In this document: positions 1 through 10,773 of the stretch, piece after piece
Layout of the letters: every line of letters begins with the position of its first letter
Numbering within the stretch: the stretch's first letter is position 1
Source of the DNA: Hepsetus odoe
Lineage: Eukaryota; Chordata; Actinopteri; Characiformes; Hepsetidae
Assembly: GCA_017165825.1 (NCBI GenBank)
Contig: CM029370.1
Coordinates: 11,257,767 to 11,321,766, forward strand
Direction: 5' to 3'
DNA length: 64,000 nt
Position numbers and translations under genes: made by a program
Notes under the pieces: generated by a model
The model's input: only the letters and a program-made list of their open reading frames with translations
What the model was told of the DNA's origin: nothing
Database searches by the model: none

Positions 1-569
1 ACCTCATCCTGTAGTGTACTATACTGTTTGAGTATGTTTAACGGGACACTTTTGAATAGCTATCTTGAAATGTGATTCAGTTAAACAGCTCTTCATAAAA
101 CTTTGGAAATCTGTCTGCTGAATTTTGGACCTGCTCAGGATGATCTGTTTCCTTGAAGAGCGATAATAGCTAGTTTTAACACACTTTGCTCTAATATCCT
201 GAGAAAAGTTCTGAAGTTGTTGCCTGCCCTGAAGCTTAAGTTTATCCAACATAATAACCAAACTCTGAAATTGGTCTTATACTTGTTATTTGAAGTTCAA
301 GTAAACCAAAATTTTAAGGCAGACCGTTAAAAGTACCTTTGGCATTTTAACACAAAATCATTTTAGTGTCCAAATACTCAAGATTAGCATCAAACTGTAC
401 TTTAAGTACCGTAGCTTATTTTGTCTAATAAAAAAAATGTTGTTTTTGGCCACATAACTGCTTTGCACAGAGTCACTTTAATATTACAGTAAATGGAGTG
501 ACTGAGTATAAATCTAGATATGTATGATATTTCATGTCATCTTACAGTGCTACTTTTAAATTTTTATAG
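1..569 (+). other. pex3: pex3 intron (3' part)
   Basis: This is AT-rich unique DNA upstream of the first visible pex3 exon. It ends in a normal polypyrimidine-AG acceptor at 561-569. No exon, RNA gene or repeat is recognised in it. Confidence 0.7.
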
Positions 570-1759
570 GCATCTGGTCTCACAGAGAATGATATCACAA
601 CGATAAAGCTACTAAATGAGACTAGGGACATGCTTGACAGGTATGAAAGATTATGTTCTGTAATTTGTGGCTGCTTATTAAAACTTAAGGTTTCACCAAA
701 GTTCAACATTTAATCCAACTTTAGCTTTAAATGTTGAATTTTAACTGTTGTTTCTGTTCCATCAGTCCAGATTTCCATACTGTACTTAACACTTGCCTAT
801 ACCGAGGCTTCAGCCGTTTCCTTGACAACATGGCAGAGTTCTTTCGACCTCCTCAGCGAGACTCCGCCCCCTGCAGCACGCCTGATAGGTTGGTATTTAA
901 GTTTGCAGTTTTTACGTACATCTACCTTGCATGTTGCACCAACAAACAAGTTACATCTGGTCTAGCTTTTTTCTCCCCAGATTTTTTGTCCACTAGAAAC
1001 ATGGTAATGGATGCTATTGGATTTTGTTAAAAGAAACATAGGGTGATATTTCAGAGTGGAGGAAGATGCACAAAGGTGTGTTTTATCTACTGCAGGAGAC
1101 AGTCTGAATGAGACTGGAAACTTCAAAGTAGTGATGGGGAGAGTGTAGCTAAACAATATAGAAAGGTGGTCTGTAGGATGACCTTACAGGTCAAGAAGAG
1201 AAAGAAAATAAGGGTAGAATCAAACTCCTGACCATTATAATGCTCTTCTGAATACTAGCCAATCCTCACAATAATGTTCCAACATTGTGTTAAGCCTTCC
1301 CAGAAGGTGATTTTTAGTAGGGGCGGTTTGCAGCAACCTTTGTGTCTGTTTAAAGGGAGCTTTCCTGCCAACAGTGTATTTACACATTATTTTTACTGAG
1401 TATGACAATGCGAATTGCTAAAATGCATTTTTTGTTCACTCTTTTCCAGTCTTTCAAATGTTAGTTTGCCACTTGCTAAAATAATTCCTATTGCCAATGG
1501 ACAAATTTACTCAATATGCAGCGAAATACCCAGTCACTTTGTTCAGGTAAGCTGTAAAGTTAAACTATAAACCAGAAATTTCAAATTAAATTTATTTTTT
1601 CCCCCCAGAACTTTTTCAGTCACACTGACATATCTAGCATGAGAAATAATAATTCCCCTCCTTCTTATGTTCCAGGATCTTTTGATGATAGACCAAGTGA
1701 AAGAGTTTGCAGCCAATGTTTATGAAACGTTCAGCAGCCCACATGACCTGCAGAAGTAA
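570..1759 (+). CDS. pex3: Peroxisomal biogenesis factor 3, last four coding exons (5' part outside window)
   Basis: PEX3 is a peroxisomal membrane protein that docks PEX19 and its membrane-protein cargo. Four exons are seen: 570-640, 766-888, 1450-1546 and 1676-1759, with the TAA stop at 1757-1759. Each is bounded by AG and GT, and the phases join without a break. The translation runs from ASGLTENDITTIKLLNETRD through the segment with NMAEFFRP and SLPLAKIIPIANGQIYSICS to DQVKEFAANVYETFSSPH and DLQK. This is the C-terminal portion of vertebrate PEX3 as I know it. The N-terminal transmembrane anchor and most of the cytosolic domain lie upstream of base 1. The introns are short, and one contains a LINE scrap. 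No frameshift or stop is seen, so the gene looks intact. Confidence 0.95.
1035..1220 (+). repeat. RTE LINE endonuclease-region scrap in a pex3 intron
   Basis: The stretch matches by eye the reverse complement of the endonuclease region of the LINE copy at about 57100-57250. Shared landmarks are a GCAGGAG block followed by CAGTCTGA, and GGTGGTCTGTAGGATGACC. It is a short, internally decayed fragment in the intron between the second and third visible pex3 exons. Confidence 0.7.
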
Positions 1760-2690
1760 AGACCAAGATGTTGGATGTGAATTCTTGAGAATTCAAAAAA
1801 GAGAAGTGACAAAGCAGAACATTCCCTTCACACATCCTACGCAAAAACTCAGGGACATAATGTATGGTGGAATGTTGTTTAATGAACTGCTGGCAGCTTT
1901 TTATAAGGATTCAAAAGTTAAATGTGGACCTATTGTTCTGGTTGTACCCATTGGCCTAGAACACTTAGGTCAGGGGTCATGTTTATGATGTATTATTTGC
2001 TGGCCATTTTTAAGCAATGTTTCTATGGTCAGGTTAGAGACCTACTATACATCTTATTTGCAACAGAAAAATCCCAATTCAGTCCTTGAGGACATCAGAA
2101 AACTTTTTTTGTCCATATCACACATGCTAAGGAAGCATTCTGTGCCCCTAAAAGAATTGGGATGTCTGCCGCATGCAGCTCATTAACGCTGTAAATATTT
2201 TTCAGCATGTTTACTGTAATTAGTAAAGGAACGGAGCAATTGCTGACGCAGATCTAATTTATAATAGGAGCTGATTGGCATGTGCAGGCGCTTTAAAAGT
2301 GTGACTGGCTCTTGGTAATTCAGGGTGATTTATTGTCTGATATTTGCTAGGATGCCATGGTTAGGATTAACATCTAATTAGTTATTATAAATTAGTAATG
2401 ACCTGGCTTGGATTTTTTTCTAAATTGAATAGAAGAAAAAAAAAATTCTCTAAATTTAGAATGTTTGATTTTCAACAAATTCAAGTTACCCTCAGACCAG
2501 TTTAGTCCTTGAATTGATTGCACTTTCAGGATGTTTTTCTGGCATAAAGATGGACAGTACTGCAAAAAAGTACCTGCACAGGCCTGAATTGTACCCTGAT
2601 ATCTTTGTGGCACACCTGGTGGTACTCATGGGCCAAAATGAACTTAAATGTGTTAAGCATCTTGAACCAAATCTCAGAATAAATATGTGG
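1760..2690 (+). other. pex3: Probable pex3 3' untranslated region
   Basis: This is non-coding sequence directly after the pex3 stop. The first good AATAAA downstream is at 2678-2683, followed shortly by a T-rich tract at 2702-2720, which fits a polyadenylation site. The part at 2160-2420 is free of repeats and rich in TAATTA/ATTAGT homeodomain-type cores, so it could also hold a conserved non-coding element. The UTR end is inferred from the signal only. Confidence 0.45.
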
Positions 2691-2699
2691 TGAACAAAC

Positions 2700-5600
2700 A
2701 TCTTTTTTTTTTTTTTTTCTTTTGACTAAAAAGATTATGCTAGTTGTTCTTCATAGTGGAACACTTGTATACTTTATTCATATTCAGGATGTAGACAATG
2801 CTCTGGCTGCATGAAACAATATATAGGAATGATTTATTACTAAACAGGTGAAGATGGCAATTAGGTCCAACAAATCTTTTTTTAATCCTGACCATTTTGA
2901 GGGCCAATGAATCTGACCCCTTTTAAATTCTCCCTACACAGGTTTTTTTTTTTTTTATTATTATAATTATTATTATTTTTTACATTTATTTATTCAAACG
3001 TGACACACAGCATGCACACAGTTTAAATATTCAGCCCTTTCAGTGAGATGGATGCTTGAATATAAGTGCAAATTTTGAAAATCATGACTGATTAAGATTG
3101 AAATTGAGCTCCCAGATCCCACACAGAAAGCTCACATTAATGAAAGTTGAAACATGCATTTCAGAATTTATTAGTATTTGGTAGTCTTTCAGAATATATT
3201 ACACTTTCTTTTGCAGTCTTTTGGGTTATAATCCTCCTGCAAAATGAGCCCTTCATCACAAAATTCCAATGCGGAGGGTAAAGCATGTCTTTGAAATAGG
3301 GTTTGCAACTTTGTTAGTTTTTCTTTGTTAGTGTGGTACTGACTCCAGGATTGGCTAAAGACCCTCAGAGGTGAATACTCACATCAACATACTTTAGTGT
3401 TGGTTTGATACTTCTGTTACTGCTTTAAATCACAATATAGAATCAATCACTAAATCTGACTTCTTTCCAGTCATACACTGAAATATTTTCAATATCTTTG
3501 CCTATGACAAGTTTTTTTACATGCATGAGGCACAGTTTGAGGATTGCTACTAGGCAACTAATGCGTAGCTTAAATTTGACTGTAGTTTTGCTAATTGTGG
3601 CTGCTTGCCTTTTTTCAACACATTTAGTAACTGCAGGAATTGCTGTTCTGTCTCTTAATAAAGCTTTTTATTTTGTTCTTCTGATCATGAGGTCACTTTT
3701 CACTGATTGGGATACAAATGATCCTCAAATAATTTGGATGCATTCTTATGTTGCTCATGAGTGCTTGCTACCACTTCAGAAAGAAAATTATGCAGGAACA
3801 TTTTTGTCCCTTAAGGTACATACCATTAAGGGGGCGTTAATTTTTTCGAGACTTAGCCCCATGAACGGAACGCCTTGGGTTTGACTCCCAGAACAGTAGA
3901 TTTCCCTGCATTTATCTGCATCATTTCTAATCCCCCCAGTTCACCTATGTTCAGGACCCCACATGACCATCATTGAGCAGACACCAATTTGGGTGGGCGA
4001 TTGTCTGAAACTGGCCACATAAACTGACATAGTACTGGTAGGCTATTGTTTGTATGTGTGTGTGCATGATCAGAGTGAATCATTCTGCAGTGCTGCTGAA
4101 GCTTGTCTTCAGCTAAAGGGTTTTTCAGGAATTGTCTGCTTGTGACTAAACTGCCCTCCAGCTGCACAACAACTTGTACAGATGAGAAATTTCTTGAAGC
4201 TAGGAAGTCTACAAAGCTGAAGTTAGAATTTTCTGTTCCACTTTTTGATTTTTTCCCCCATTAACAGTGATCTAAGAAAAACAATTTTTTTTGATTGCTT
4301 TCATCATCCAACTCATCGTCTTTAGATTGCTTGGCAGAGAGGTAGCCTAAGTTTGTCTTTGTAACTACTGCATTCCTTGTTTACTTCAAAGAAACTGGCC
4401 AATAACTTAAAAGCATTCTGTAAACCCATTCCTCTATTTTTAGCAGCAAAACCTCAATGATGGTTCCAATTGCAGTTGACTAACATGTATTTATCTGGTT
4501 TTTGTAATTACTGTGATTCAACACAAACATCTGATCTTGTGCTTAACCTTTAGTTAGTTTTGTTATCTAATCCATTGCATGCAAACTGTAAATGGTCAGT
4601 TTTGGGAATTATGGAGCTCATTAAATGTCCCCTTTTGCAGAGCTCCAACCTGCACTATATTTGCAAATGGAAACAGAAGTTGTAGTGTTTGAAGAAATGG
4701 GAAATCTTAGTGCTGTTGTCCTGGCTTCTTTAAAAGTGCATTATGAACCTCTAATTGGCTTCTGAAAAACCACACCAATGCAGAAAAGATCAAACAGCCT
4801 TCTGGCACAGCACTGACTTTAATAAGAAAGTTACACAGGTCCCTTTTTCATTAATAATGCAGTTACACACCATTATTACAAAATCAAAGAAAAAAAATAA
4901 AAGGCCCCAAATTAAGTTTGAATGGTGCTTTAATCTAGGTCATTCTTTAGTAGAGTCATTGGTAGAGCATTTTACATTGTGGATGGAGTCATCAAACAGT
5001 AGCAGTGTGATGTTAATTTTTTAATTAATTTTCATTTTCAGTTATTATCAGATTCACCTCAGTGAGGTTTTGTTAAAACCAGCTTAAAAGCATTTCATAG
5101 CCCGTGTGTGTTGGTTTGTAAATTGTTCATTTTTAACTTTCACCAGAATGTTTAATGTTAAATTAGGTGTTCCGCTGTGCACTGTAAAGTTTACTCAGGG
5201 CCAATGACAAATTTGGAATTTACAGAAGACTTGCACTCAGGCTCCTTTTCACAATCTGATCTGATCTACGGTTATCTTCAAGATATCTGTGGTCTAAGTT
5301 TTCTGTTTTGTTGACAGAAATAGTTTTACTAACATATATCTGATGTCTAGAGTGGATTTTTACTGGTGCTCAGTGGAATGATACAGCTTTCATGTCATGA
5401 TTAAAATGCTTCTCAACCAGATTGTAGTGACAAACCAAAAAATATGAAAAAGCTAAAACAGGTTTGATGTGTCTCAGCCAATCAGGGCTGGGTTGCACAG
5501 ATGCATACTTGCATAAAGATGATTGTTAAAAGATTAAGTGAACATTGCATACCCTCACTTTCAAAATGATCACTTGCTCCTTCAGAACTAGGAGATTAAA

Positions 5601-6480
5601 ACTTAAACCTACACAGTTGTATTTTGTTTAAAATGCTTATGAGGCTTCTTTAACATTTGAATTACATTCAGGACTAACTTAAGAGTATAAAATGTAGGTG
5701 TTTATGACACAATGTGCAAAAAGTATAGCTTGAAAGAGTCCTGGATGCAGAGTTAAGACTGACTCATTAGTCATGTCTGGATAGGCTACCAAAGCTTTGG
5801 GGTCTTTAATCAAACCTGAATTGTGTGGTTTTCACTCAAAAATACAGCAGAAAAAAATGACCCCAAACTCTTTTCATCCCACAGTGCCATGCTGTGGTCT
5901 CCTGCCAGGATAATCAGCTTTGGATTCCCTGCACATGTGTGTCCAAGCCGCTTATTTGCATATGAGACACAGGATGTGGTCTTCTCGCCGGAGAGGGTCT
6001 GTGTGTGTGAGACTGTGGGGCAGAACAGCGGTCACCTGCTCAGGAAACACATGCCTTAATGGATGAAAGGGACTGAATTAACTAAACCTTAACTCAGTGG
6101 TCCTATAACTTTGGATGACCACACTATAACACACACAATACTAACATAATTAAACATTATTCCCAGAAACAACCTATAAATTTGTTCCATATTTAATCCA
6201 TCCTCTTCAGTAAAACTTGCCGCATTGTTTAATAGCTGAGATAGAAACTTTGTCATTTAGAGTACACTGATGTGGTCTATTGTGAGAAGCTCATACAGAA
6301 GTGAAAAAAAGGGCCAATAGTTTTGACATCAGAAACAAAAATGCAAGCATTTCATAATCTATGCAAAATGTCCACAGAACTGGTAAAATAGTGTTAAACA
6401 CAAAAAATATATAAATGAATCCCAATCGGTTTTATTGGGGTACGAATTAACGAATGAATTTTTTCCGAAAAAAAATTTAT
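2700..6480. other. Unique intergenic DNA between pex3 and the repeat cluster
   Basis: No gene is supported here. The stretch holds poly-T and AT-rich tracts (2702-2720, 2943-2985) and mostly non-repetitive sequence. A degraded SINE-like scrap may lie at 3850-3915 (remnants of a B-box-like GGGTTTGACTCCC). An octamer-type site ATTTGCAT lies near 5954 within a locally GC-richer block (5880-6060). The 128-codon frame at 3498-3884 is not considered a gene. Confidence 0.4.
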
Positions 6481-6984
6481 CAAGTGGTGGACTGCAAGGT
6501 ATAATTAAGAGGAGTTAACACGGGCACTGGGAGGTGTTGAAGAGTTACAGCATTGCTGGGAAACTACGGCAGAAGTGATAAGGCAGACAGCTAGAAGGGT
6601 ACTTGGTGCCTACATTAGGAAGGAAGAAGGAGGATAAGGAAACCTGGTGGTGGAACCCAGAAGTCCAGGGGTGCATACAGAAGAAGAGGCAAGCAAAGAA
6701 GTAGTTGGATAATCAGAGAGATGAAGAAAGTAGACAGAAGTACATGGAGTGGAAGCCCAGGGCAAAGAAAGCAGTGGTGAAGGCTAAAGATAAGGTGTAT
6801 GGTGAATTATTTAAGAGGTTGGACAGGATGGAGGTAGAAAAAGACCTATACCGATTGGCTAGTCAGAGAGACCGAGCTGGGAAAGATATGCAGCAGGTCA
6901 GGGCGATTAAAGATAGAAATGGAAATATACTCACAAGTGAACAGAGCGAACAATACTTTGAGGGACTGATGAATGAAGAGAATG

Positions 6985-6986
<2 letters not shown>

Positions 6987-7024
<38 letters not shown>
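6987..7024. repeat. (AG)n microsatellite
   Basis: About 18-19 AG units inside the LINE copy, expanded from the GAGAGA stretch at the same place in the other LINE copies. Confidence 0.95.
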
Positions 7025-7028
<4 letters not shown>

Positions 7029-7745
7029 GATGATTTGAGGATAGTGAACCAGGAAGTGCAGCAAATAACCAAGATGGAAGTAAGGGCAGTGATGAAGAGG
7101 ATGAAGAATGGAAAGGTTGTTGGTTCAGATGATGTGGAAGCATGGAGGGGTTTAGGAGAGATGGCAGTAGAGTTTCTGACCAGATTGTTTAATACAATCT
7201 TGGAAAGTGAGAGGATGCCTGAGGCATGGAGACGAAGTGTACTGTGCTGAGCCCATTCTTGTTTGCAATGGTTGCAAACAGGTTGACAGACAAGGCTAGA
7301 CAGGAGTCCCTGTGGACGATGATGTTTGCTGATGATATTGTGATCTGTAGCTAGAGTAGGGAGCAGCTTGAGGAGAACCTGGAGAGATGGAGATATGCTC
7401 TAGAGAGGAGAGGAATGAAAGGGAGTAGGACAAAGACAGAATACATGAGTGTGAATGAAAAGGAGGAAAGTGGAATGGTTAGAATGCAGGGAGTTGAGGT
7501 GATAAAGGTGGAGGAGTTTAAATACTTGGGATCAGCACTTCAGAGTAACAGCAAGTGTGGAAGAGGGGTGAAGAAGAAAGTGCAGGCTGGTTGGACTGGG
7601 TGGAGTAGAGTGTCTGGAGTGATTTGTGACAGATGGGTACCAGTGAGAGTAAAAGGGAAAGTTTTACAGGACAGTAGTGGGACCAGCTATGTTATAGGGT
7701 GACAGTGACACTGGTGAAAAGACATGGGGGTGGAGTTGGAGGTGT

Positions 7746-7977
7746 CAGAGTTAGCAGCGGTGGCCTAGTGGTTAGAGCGTTGGCTGCATGATCAAATCGG
7801 GGGTTTGAACCCCTTCCCAATAGGTTGCCCTGAGGTACCCTTGAGCAAGGTGCCGTCCCTGTCACGCTCCTCCCTGTGATGGGCTGGCGACCTGTCCAGG
7901 GTGTGTCCTTCCCTTTGTGTGAGCTGGGATGGACTCCAGCGCAACCCTGCTTGGGACAAGCAGCAGGAAATGAATGA
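7746..7977 (+). mobile_element. Chimeric SINE: tRNA-derived head joined to LINE-type tail
   Basis: The head has the same GCAGCGGTGGCCTAGTGG A-box region and GGTTTGAACCCC B-box as the other tRNA SINEs of the window. After the block GAGCAAGGTGCCGTCCCTGTCAC it switches to the tail GATGGGCTGGCGACCTGTCC. That tail also occurs alone at 27765-27890 beside an ATGG tandem repeat. It interrupts the LINE C-terminal coding region at 7746. Confidence 0.75.
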
Positions 7978-8160
7978 CTGACTATATTAAAGGGACAGCT
8001 CAGGTAGGACATTTTGGAGAAAAAGTTAGAGAAGCAAGGTTGCGCTGGTTTGGACATGTCCAGAGGAGAGATGAGGATTATATTGGGAGGAAGATGTTGA
8101 AGATGGAGCTGCCAGGAAAGAGGAACAGAGGAAGACAAAAAAATTGTGAAAAGCAATTTG

Positions 8161-8744
8161 AAAACATTTTTACAACTTTTGCCAACTTCTAACCCAAGGA
8201 CAGGCTCAGGTAAAACTCACCTGCCTGAATACATAATTCCAAATTAGGTAAACAATATTCACTTTTATTTAAATGAGCCTGTATAGATTTACATGTATTT
8301 CTACAAATGATGTCATAAACATTTGCCACTTTCTTGTTTACCTGTTTCAGCTTGACATGTTTTTCTACACTTCTACACTTCTAAACAGACTAAATTAATT
8401 TTTTTTGTTTTTACATTACAGCATGTGTCCAGGCTTGAGCCTTAAAAACAACAATGACTGATACAACACAAATGTATTATGAACCTTGAACATAAAGTAA
8501 TGCATTCAGTCTTTGCAGGTTGCTGCAGCAGATACTGTAATTATGAGGCTCCATCACTAGGTGGAGACCTCTGCTCTGAACTGATATAAGTGCATTTCTC
8601 AAACAAGACATACATTGAATATATTAATTCAAGTGTTCTTTTTTGATCTGCATTTTGACATTATATGCTGATGTTATATGCTGGTCCTGCTGAGTTTCCA
8701 AGGCCTGAAATTTTACCACTTTCATACTAAGTTTATGTATATGG
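8161..8744. other. Unique DNA between LINE copies
   Basis: AT-rich spacer with no gene or recognised repeat. Confidence 0.4.
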
Positions 8745-9665
8745 ACACCTCCACAAGTATGTCATCTTTACCAACAGCCTTTCCATTCTTCATCCTCTTC
8801 ATATCTGCCCTTACTGCCACCTTGCTAATCCGCTGCACTTTCTGGCTTACTGTCCTCACATCATCCAACCTTCTCTCTTATTCTCTTCATTCATCAGCCC
8901 CTTGAAGTATTCCATTCATCTGCTCAACATGCTTTGTTCACTAGTGAATATGTTTCTATTGCTATCTTTTATGGCCCTGACATATTCCACAGTTTTCCCA
9001 GCTCGTCCCTCTGTCTAGTTAACTGGAAAAGGTCTTTTTTCCCCTCTTTAGTATCCAACCTCTCATTCAACTCAACATAAGCTTTATCACCTTTTTCTTC
9101 ACCCTGCGCTTCATCTCCTTGTACTCCTGTCTACTTTCTTCATCTATCGGACTATCCCACTTCTTTTTTACACATCTTCAGTATACACTCCTGAACCTCC
9201 GTGTTCCACCTCCAGGTTTCCTTATCCTCCCTTTTCTAGATGTCACAATGAGTACCTTTCTAGCTATAATACTTCTTCACCCTTACCTCTTTTGCCCATC
9301 AGTCTGGTAACTTTTCACTATCCCCTAAGGCTCATTTTAACTACTGCCTGAATTCCACCTTCCTCCAGTCTTCTTCTTTCAGCTTTCAGCATTTGATTCA
9401 TTAATGTACCCTTCCTCTTCTTAACCTCCAGAGTCATCCTACAGACCACCATCATTTGCTGTTTCTCTACACCCTCCCCTGTCACTGCTTTGCAGTTTCC
9501 AATCTTCTTCAGGTGACCCCTGCAATTTACCAATGCACCTCTTCCTCTACTCTTATACGGCACCCTTTGCTCCTCTATTTTCTTAAAATAAGTATACAGC
9601 CATTTCCATACTTTTTGAAAAATCTATCCGACCATTTGAAATTCTGCATTCCTCTCCTTCTCTGC
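8745..9665 (-). mobile_element. RTE-clade LINE fragment (endonuclease to early RT)
   Basis: Read on -, this matches the stretch 56430-57360 of the longest LINE copy. It covers the linker before RT, the conserved block against GTCCCTCTGTCTAG, and the end of the endonuclease domain. It is truncated at both ends and carries many stops. Confidence 0.8.
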
Positions 9666-9827
9666 ATACATATAATTAATTTGTGGGGTTGCTTGTCAGC
9701 CAAGGGTGTGGGCCCACTCACAGAAGGATATCCCAATACATGTCCTTATAATTTACCCATTTTTAATCCTGTCCAATCACTGCCAATAAAGCAATCTCAG
9801 CATCTTTATCTCTACCACCTCCAGCTG

Positions 9828-10161
9828 TGTCACGGGTTAGATGTGTTTTGGGCACGGTAGAGGGCGCTCTGTTCTGACTGAGCACACCTGAGCTCATGAA
9901 GGCACAGGTGTGCTTCATTGGGGCTGACTATTTAAACCCAGATGAGTCAGAACAGAGCGCGGCTCATTTGTTAGGCTCAGCCTTAACGCTATGGTGGTTT
10001 TGGTATTTGGTAATCTGGGTAATTTGGTTTAGGCTGCAGTTCCTTGGTTTTAGTATTGAACTGCAGTCCTTTGATCTTGTTTTGTTAATATAGTTAATAA
10101 AGTTATGATCCGAACTCCTGGCTCTGCGTTGGTGTCCCTCTCGCACCCCGCCACCGTTACA
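9828..10161 (+). repeat. 5' LTR of copy 1
   Basis: Begins TGTCACGGG and ends GTTACA. It contains a TATA-type box TATTTAA at 9929-9935 and a polyadenylation signal AATAAA at 10096-10101. The predicted RNA start is near 9959, about 30 bases after the TATA box. Together these define U3, R and U5 in the expected order. Confidence 0.9.
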
Positions 10162-10162
10162 G

Positions 10163-10173
10163 AAATGAGCCGC
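10163..10173 (+). other. Putative self-primer binding site (Tf1/sushi type), copy 1
   Basis: AAATGAGCCGC, one base after the 5' LTR, is the exact reverse complement of GCGGCTCATTT at 9959-9969. That site lies about 30 bases from the TATA box, where transcription should start. In Tf1 the first 11 nucleotides of the RNA prime reverse transcription by pairing beside the LTR. No tRNA-type site (TGG...) is present. The ATG of the first ORF (10165) lies inside this site. Confidence 0.7.
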
Positions 10174-10773
10174 CAGCGCGTGGACGTCGTGAGTCAGGAG
10201 TGCGAGCAAGAGCGGGTGTTACGAACGAGTGCAGCCGTGATCAAGAAGATGTTGGAGTTGATTGAAACCTGGGAGACGAGGGTGCCAGCATGCGTTGAGT
10301 CTGTGGACCTCCGTGAGGAATTGGAGGGCGAGGATTGGGTACAACGGACGCTGGCGGCCACCGCCAGGGAGCTCAAGAAACGTCTGACGTGGCTGACGTC
10401 AGATATCCCGCTCGTCAGCCGCCTGGGTCCCGAGATAGGCATGGACTGGTTCAACTTCCTGCTGCAGAGGCTGGTCACTCTAGCCGCGAACACACAGCGG
10501 TGCCTGGACGTGTTGAACCACATGTCTTTTCCCGCTCCGGAAAGCAGTAGGAAAGCGGAGCTTTCTCCCTACATTATTCAAAGCGGGACATTGATAGTGG
10601 ATGCGTCCTGCGCAGCTAATAGAGGAGTTACGGTAAAGAATTCTTCTTGCGCAGCTAATAGAGGCGTTATGGTAAAGAATTCCTCTTGCGCAGCTAATAG
10701 CAGCATTACAGTAAACATGAGAACACAGCCGTTGTCACAGCCAGTGCGAATAACAGCAAAACAGTGGAAGTAA
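10165..10773 (+). CDS. ORF1 of copy 1, uncharacterised N-terminal protein
   Basis: The frame of 203 codons starts MSRQRVDVVSQECEQERVL at the first ATG after the LTR and ends at TAA 10771-10773. The first about 120 residues are helical and charged (LREELEGEDWVQRTLAAT, ARELKKRLTWL). A 16-residue tandem repeat with SCAANRG follows. It takes the position of gag, but I recognise no zinc knuckle or capsid motif. Copy 2 has the same order of motifs (DVASHEG, then LREHLEGEEWVRQ), broken by one stop. The stop overlaps the next frame, which begins in a different phase near 10764. That could be a lost frame or a designed frameshift. Function unknown. Confidence 0.55.
   Translation: MSRQRVDVVSQECEQERVLRTSAAVIKKMLELIETWETRVPACVESVDLREELEGEDWVQRTLAATARELKKRLTWLTSDIPLVSRLGPEIGMDWFNFLLQRLVTLAANTQRCLDVLNHMSFPAPESSRKAELSPYIIQSGTLIVDASCAANRGVTVKNSSCAANRGVMVKNSSCAANSSITVNMRTQPLSQPVRITAKQWK
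10608..10724 (+). repeat. 48-bp coding tandem repeat, about 2.5 copies
   Basis: The unit TGCGCAGCTAATAG...GTAAAGAATTC recurs with a 48-base period, keeping the frame (16 residues each). In copy 2 the corresponding region has one unit of similar sequence (SCAAQRR), so the expansion is specific to copy 1. Confidence 0.8.

Larger units (their letters stand above)
6490..8160 (+). mobile_element. RTE-clade LINE, decayed copy with internal deletion
   Basis: Frames on + match the RT-bearing protein of the better copy at 55035-57895. Linker sequence lies at 6705-6989, with SRQKYMEW and RLDRMEVEKDLYRLASQRDR. Then come VMKRMKNGKVVGSD and a late RT part with MMFADDIVI at about 7319. A C-terminal part has LRWFGHVQRRDEDYIGRKML at about 8040-8098. 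The central RT region is deleted at about 7250, where the upstream WRRSVL block runs directly into the downstream LFAMV block. Stops and an AG microsatellite interrupt the frames, and a SINE/LINE-tail unit sits inside. It cannot encode a working polymerase. Confidence 0.85.

Noticed and set aside
3498..3884. 128-codon frame with hydrophobic stretches
   Set aside because: No family likeness, no splice or promoter context, AT-driven Leu/Phe/Ile content, and its end overlaps a SINE-like scrap.
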